Positions 58,461-64,000 of a DNA stretch of 64,000 bases are shown here, in pieces; within the stretch, counting starts at the first letter, position 1, and each line of letters begins with the position of its first letter. Both the position numbers and the translations under genes were made by a program. Where the stretch lies: the NCBI GenBank assembly GCA_964023275.1, contig OZ029928.1:1116001-1180000 (forward strand), written 5' to 3'. The stretch comes from Norana najaformis (Eukaryota; Annelida; Clitellata; Crassiclitellata; Hormogastridae). Under the pieces are notes generated by a model. That model was not told the origin of the DNA. It made no database searches and was given only the letters and a program-made list of their open reading frames with translations.

Positions 58461-60265
58461 GTGCCGTTCGCTATGTACGCCGGTGAGAAAGCCACTATCT
58501 CGGGGCCTGCCACCTATGAGCAGAGACCTGAGAGTATGGATTTTCTTGACGTTTCAATTCTGAATAAGAAGAGGAAAATGTCAGACACAGAAGCGAGCGG
58601 TAGCAATACGTATTTTGTCACCGACAGTGATGCCGATAGTACTTCGGCAGATGATGAAACAAGCTTTGAGGTCGTCCGCAGAAAGAAACTCGACAGGGAC
58701 GAACGACGGGCCGAGAAGAGAGAAAAGGTCCCTAAGGTTTCCTTGGCTGCCTTGCGGAAAACCCCGGGAAAGGTGGACCTGGCACCACGGAAAAAGGTCA
58801 AGCAAGGTAAATCTGGGGAAAAGGTTGCGCCAATGGGTAGGCCTGAAGAGGAACCAGAGCGCCACTTGTCCCCGCGTAAACACGTGGCATCGGAGCCCAA
58901 AGGAAACCCGCAACCCACGAGAACGGACGAAAGGACTGAAGTGACTGCCGACCCAAATGCTGTCAAGCAATCGGTGTAGGATCGTGTTTACATAGAATTT
59001 GTTAACATTGCGTTAGAGAAGTTAATGCTCGCGTTGTTCGCGAAGAGCTGAACAAGATGTATGGACCGCTACATGCCGATGCCCCGCCCAAGGCCGCCAC
59101 TTGTGTACGCGTGCACTTTGGCGGACCGAACAAAGGCGAACATAAAGCTCGTCTTCTAGCGGCGACTGGTATCTGCGGGTACCAGATTAAGGTATCGGAA
59201 CCGCGGAAAATTGTTAGGTGTGTCGCACGAGGTACGTGCAAAAGGTCATAAAAGGTGTCCTTAGTACCATATCGGACACCGACATCTTGTGTTCCCTTAA
59301 AGATCATGACCAACTCCCGGTGATAAAAGCTGAGAGGATCCACAAGATCCAGAACAGCGTGAAGGTGCCGACGACAGCGGTACTCATCAATTTTGAACCG
59401 GGTACAATTGTGCCTAACAAGATTTCTATAGGCTTTCTTGTCTTCAAGACATATGACTATGTGCCACCACCCATTCGCTGTTTCGTTTGTTTGTCGTTTG
59501 GCCATATAGCAAAGCACTATGCGAAGTCCCAGAAGTGCAGCATCTGTGCCGGAGAGCACAAGTACACCGACTGCTAGAAAAAGGAGCAAGCGAAATGCGC
59601 AGCCTGCGGTGGGCCACACTCCTCGCTCTCCAGCTGCTGCCCGAAATACGCTCTGGCGAAGGCTGCCGTCACGATCAGCGTCAAGGAGCAGATGCTGTCG
59701 AGCCTGTCCTACAAGGAAGCGCTGCTAAGACAGAAGGCGAGCACACGAAGCACAGCAAGCGCTGACCAAACAAAGCCTTCAAACGCACATGCCCCTGGTG
59801 CGTCCAATGGACAGGGGACATCTCGGCCAGCAAACGCACACGCCCCTGGTGCGTCGAAGGAAGGGGAAAACGTAGCAGTAAAATCAACGATTGCACACAC
59901 CCTTCGTGTGTCCAAAGGACAGGAGAAAACACAACCAAAACACGCACACGCCCCTGATGCGTCACAAGGACAGGGGACAAGTGAGACTCTGATCAGAGAA
60001 ACTGACATACAACTCAAGGCTCTCCAAGCCTTGTGCCAAGCCGCCTATGCGATCGGACGGGAAGTCGGTAAAGGGAACTACACCTCGATGCCAGCAGTTG
60101 AAGCTGCTGGAATTGTTATCGGCAGCCATCCACTCGCACTTCAACATCCCTATGGCTGTTTCAAGCGCAATCAGCGAAGGGTTCGATGCCAAGAAAACCA
60201 CGTCTGCCACTCCTCTCTCTGAAACCCAACGTAGATCTCACCATACTGCAGTGAAACGCGTGTAG
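58461..60265 (+). pseudogene. ORF1 (gag-like), copy 2
   Basis: Open from MPFAMYAGEKATISG to a stop at 58979, passing the point where copy 1 shifts frame. It then continues in shifted frames: TCVRVHFGGPN, VPTTAVLINFEPG, and three zinc knuckles (CFVCLSFGHIAKHYA with the last Cys changed to Tyr, CSICAGEHKYTDC, CAACGGPHSSLSSCC). A HAPGAS.GQGT repeat follows at 59780-59980, then a conserved C-terminal part. Role: RNA binding in the element particle. Inactive. Confidence 0.75.
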
Positions 60266-63200
60266 CCTCAGAGCCCGCCTGGAGGAACTAAGGCACCGCA
60301 TCTCCGAGATGCGCGACCCGCCATCGGTCATATGCGTTCAGGAAACATGGCTGAGACCAACGAATAGTCTTGAAATACCAGGTTACTCCTGTGTGCGATA
60401 TGACCGATCCACGGGAGAGCAGGAAGGAGGAGTAGACAGGTTCGTCAGGAAAGGAATCGCCTACTCCCAGGCTGGCACCACCGACGATCCGGAATCGATC
60501 GTCATCTCAATCAATGGATTGGCGGAGAAGCTCACGATCGTGAACGTCTACCAAACAGGTGATTCGGAGAGACCTCTACTCCCGAACACATACTCACGCT
60601 TCTTTCGAGAGAGACGGGCGATCGTGCTTAGCGACTTCAATGCGCACAGCACCGTCTTTGGGTCCAACTCTACTGACGCGCGGGGGTCACAGTTGGAAGA
60701 CGACATGGAAGCCAGTGCCTATGTCGCTCTAAACACTGAAACTCCAACCTTTTTCAGTAATATCTACGGAACTTCCAGTCATTTGGACCTTGCGATGGCT
60801 TCGACGCTCTTGGCGCAAAAGTGCACTTGGACAGTCCTGTGACCATTCGCCCATCCTCATCGGCGTGGAGGAGGTAGTCTCGGTTGCAGACCCTTCGTAC
60901 CGAGATGACTCTACCGAAAGGCCAACTGATGGCCTTCAGGGAGGGCTGCAGAAAAGCAATCACACCATATCTCGTCACCGATGACATCGAGGCGAGCTAC
61001 AATAACATCGTGGAAACGCTGAAGGAGATTGCGTCGCAGCACATCCCAATGACTACTCCTCCCCGAGGGAACAACAAGAACGTGCCGTGCTGGACTGAAG
61101 AATGCTCAATACACGTCAAGATGCGCACTGATGCAAGGAAAAAGATGCAGAAAACTCGGAATCCGGAAGACGTTGCTGAATACCGACGCATCAAGGGAGT
61201 GACCCAAAAGATCGTCAATAATGCCCAGAAGGCGTCATGGAGAGAATATTGCACGACACTTAACGACAGGTCGAAACTTGAAAAGATCTGGGGAACGCTG
61301 AGTAAGATGTCCGGCGTGAGATCGAAACCAGCAATACCAACGCTGAAAAAGGACGGACATCAAATACACTACAAACAAGGAGAAAGCGAAATTCTTCGGG
61401 AGGTGTTTCTCGGAAGTGAGCAGCAATCAAAAGCACAGTGCGGAATTCCAGAAGCGCAAGACTGACTTTGAAGTCGAGCACTTCGAAGAACTACACGGTG
61501 GTCAGCTGCCGTCTGACGAAGAACCCTTCAACGAGCCCTTCACCATACAGGCTATACGAATCGCCCTCCTACGGTGTAAGAAGGACTCGAACCCCGGCGA
61601 AGACAACATCACATACGAGATCCTGGCCCAGCTCCTTCAACCCAGCTTGCTTGCTCTGCTGAAGCTGTTCAACGAGGTATGGGAACAGGACAAACTTCCG
61701 GCCCTCTGGAAGAACTCCATCGTCGTCCCGATCCTGAAGCCGAACAAACCAGCCTACGAGGGAAACTCATATCGTCCGATTGCGCTGACCTCTGTGCTGT
61801 GCAAGCTGATTGCGCGATTAATTACCGACAGGCTGAACTGGCACATGGAATCAACCAACCAGTTCAACAAGTTTCAGTCCGGCTTCCGCAAGTTGAGGAG
61901 CTGCCAGGATCACATCGTACGACTCCCAGACGACATCCAGCGAGCCATCCACGCCAAGTACACCCTCACTGGAGTCTTCGTGGATCTTGAGAAAGCCTTC
62001 GACCTCATCTGAACCGACGGCCTGCTGCCTGTGATGTTATGCTACGCCAGGATAACATCACTGGTCAGATGTTCAACTGGATTCGGAATTTCCTGATCGA
62101 CAGAAAGATCCGTGTTCGCGTCGGAACAGCGATGTCCGATCTCTTCCTCATGGAAAACGGATCGCCGCAAGGCAGTGTCATCAGCCATGTGTTGTTCATT
62201 ATCATGATGAACGACATCCCGGATCCAAAGAACGACGTCAAGCTTTCACTGTACCCAGACGACAGAGCCATCTGGCGAGCAGGGCCGAATCCGGAGGTGA
62301 ACCAACGATATCTGCAGTCCTACCTCGATCAACTGAAGATATTCTTTGACGAGTGGGGCTTCAAGGTGTCCACAGCTAAGAGTTGCCGTGGAATTTTTTC
62401 GCTGCGGAACAACCTCAGCTCACCTATCGCTGAAGCTCGGGGCTTCCATCCTGAGCTACGAGAAGACTGTGAAGTTTCTGGGTGTGATCTTTGACCGCAT
62501 CTCACCTGCTTGGATCACATACGGTACGTGGCCGATCGCTGCAAGAAGCCCTTCAACTTGATGCGCGCTATTGCAGGATCGCACTGGGAGGCGTCGAAAT
62601 ACACACTCCTGATGGTTTATTGAGCCTTGATACGCTCCATCATCGACTACGGCTTCATTGCCTACGAAAGTGCCACGACGAACGTGAAGAAAACGCTCGA
62701 CACTATCCAGTGCAAAGCGTTGACTATAGCCACCGGAGCACTTCGAGGAACAAGTTTGGCCGCCCTTCAGGTCGACTGCGGCGAAATGCCGCTACACCTC
62801 CGGCGCAAGCAGCAGATAATGGAGTACATCATGAAGATAAACGCCATCCCGGATCACCCGACACAAGTCGTCTCCAGCGGATGGAAGCTGAAAGCAGTAA
62901 AGCGCGACACGGATCCCATCCGAATCAAGGCGAGACAGATCGACGCAGAAGTAGCCCCCCGACGATTTCTCTGCTCACTTGCTCTACTCGACCACCGCGA
63001 CAACTTTACTCATCCATCATAGATACCACCATGGAGGAGAAGTTCAAACCTGCCGACATCCTTTCCAGAGCGAGAGCCATGGCTGAAGGTCACATCCAAA
63101 CCTATGACGGGCGAGTGGCTGTCTATACGGATGGGTCAAAGACCACCGCAGGTAAAGTATCATGCTCTTTTTATGTGCCCTCTCTTGACCACCATGGAAG

Positions 63201-63956
63201 CTACCGGATGAGTGACGGCTCATCAGTTCTAGCGGCAGAAATGATGGCCATACAGAGGACAGTAGAATGGGCCACCAGCGCTAACATACCTCATGTTGTC
63301 GTCTTTTCAGATTCTCTGCAAGCGACGGAGAACCTGGAACGACATAAATCTGCGTCCGGACCGCAGCATCTCGTGGACCTGATGCACGCATTGGATGACT
63401 ACGGTCAACGCATTCAGTCGCCTGCAACGATCGTCTGGATCCCCGGTCATCTGGGCATCGCAGGGAACGAGACTGCAGACGGTCTGTGCAGAGAAATCGT
63501 ACCAGCGTCGATCTCCCGACCTACCGAGAATTCCGAGAAGCTCGACACATTTACAGAGACCACTTCCTCCGACACTGGCAAGCAGAATGGTCCGCCTCGG
63601 CCACAGGCTCAGGCTATCGGGTCATTGAGCCGAATGTGGGCCTTGCTCGAAAATACAGCGACCGAAACCGGAGAAAGGAGATTGTCATCATCAGGCTCCG
63701 TCTAGGCCACTACTGCTTAAACTCACAGTTGAAGCTATGGTATTGGCACGCGACCGAAAACTGCGACGAGTGCAACGTCCAAGAAATCGTTGGCCATTTC
63801 CTAATGGAGTGCCCTGCCCAGGCAGGGCTTCAAGACCAGCTCACTCTGGAGTGTGCACTCAGGAGATGGACTTTCGATCTTCGCACCGCCCTTAGTCAAA
63901 CCAGCTGCTTAGATATCATCTACAAATGGCTGAAGGCATCCGGAAGGAAAATGTGA
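60260..63956 (+). pseudogene. ORF2 (endonuclease, RT, RNase H), copy 2
   Basis: Endonuclease from 60309 (VICVQETWL, VLSDFNAHS). About 20 bases are missing near 60840, removing the residues before DHSPI that copy 1 keeps. RT from about 61500 (YRPIALTSVLCKLIARLI, NGSPQGSVIS) has its catalytic box changed to LYPDD. RNase H from 63110 (VYTDGSK, LAAEMMAIQ, GHLGIAGNETAD) and a CxxC..H..C knuckle (CDECNVQEIVGHFLMEC) end at 63956. The ILQ*NA stop seen in copy 1 is here too (near 60250). Multiple shifts, inactive. Confidence 0.85.
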
Positions 63957-64000
63957 TTACACATCTGACCCGACTAACTCTGGCGGTTCTTGTGCCAACA

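Larger units (their letters stand above)
58418..64000 (+). mobile_element. I-group non-LTR retrotransposon, copy 2, cut by window end
   Basis: Similarity to the minus-strand copy starts at AGACTTATAG and runs to the last base, where the 3' end is still missing. It is inverted relative to copy 1, 31 kb away. Near identity over long stretches implies recent activity. It lacks the first 190 bases of leader seen in copy 1, so it is 5'-truncated. Confidence 0.85.

Noticed and set aside
1-64000. CRISPR arrays, operons, rRNA
   Set aside because: None present; repeats are eukaryotic satellites and transposons.

Overview
This window is nuclear DNA of a multicellular animal. Genes are split by introns with GT/AG borders, intergenic space is large, and most of the sequence is transposon debris. 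All transposon families seen (CR1/L2-like LINEs, an RNase H-bearing I-group non-LTR element, a Ty3/gypsy element, hAT, solo LTRs) are metazoan types. The gypsy element has integrase ahead of reverse transcriptase, the Gmr1 order first described in deuterostomes. A deuterostome invertebrate such as a tunicate is therefore my best guess, but the species is not determinable from sequence alone.

The one real host locus I can build is a cluster of immunoglobulin-superfamily receptor exons. Two signal-peptide exons, both starting MQMK and both ending in phase 1, face away from each other (19225-19285 on minus, 20489-20552 on plus) around a 1.2 kb spacer that would be a shared promoter. The minus arm continues to a V-like Ig exon (17201-17524) and I find no further exons for it. 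The plus arm has, in order, a second V-like Ig exon carrying an in-frame stop (43280-43603), three more Ig exons (46503-46850, 49944-50207, 50971-51231), a 15-codon stalk exon (52029-52073), a transmembrane exon (53647-53745) and a terminal cytoplasmic exon (53990-54120). The tail has two tyrosine motifs, YQDL and YEEL, nine residues apart, the layout of an ITAM. Every internal exon is phase 1-1, so any domain can be skipped or swapped without losing frame. The model without the stop-bearing exon is 403 residues.

Layout: 1-5.8 kb, no recognised gene, one 40 bp minisatellite. 5.9-7.6 kb, an intact 567-residue gene of a multicopy transposon-like family. 8.3-15.7 kb, LINE fragments and a broken second copy of that family. 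17.2-20.6 kb, the divergent Ig pair. 21.4-34.5 kb, a gypsy element sitting in a GTCT/GTAT microsatellite, with an I-group element inserted in one LTR and a second TG-CA bounded insertion in its integrase. 34.7-37.5 kb, a hAT element with a nested solo LTR. 38.4-41.8 kb, a second broken transposon-like gene split by a 1.5 kb repeat. 43.3-54.1 kb, the Ig receptor exons among LINE fragments. 54.1-58.4 kb, intergenic. 58.4-64.0 kb, a second I-group copy in the opposite orientation that runs off the window.

The transposons matter to the locus: the intron between the plus-strand signal exon and its first Ig exon is about 22.7 kb and is almost wholly transposon. Two families lie as inverted pairs around the receptor exons, which gives substrates for inversion or exon exchange. 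The two V-like exons are themselves inverted relative to each other.
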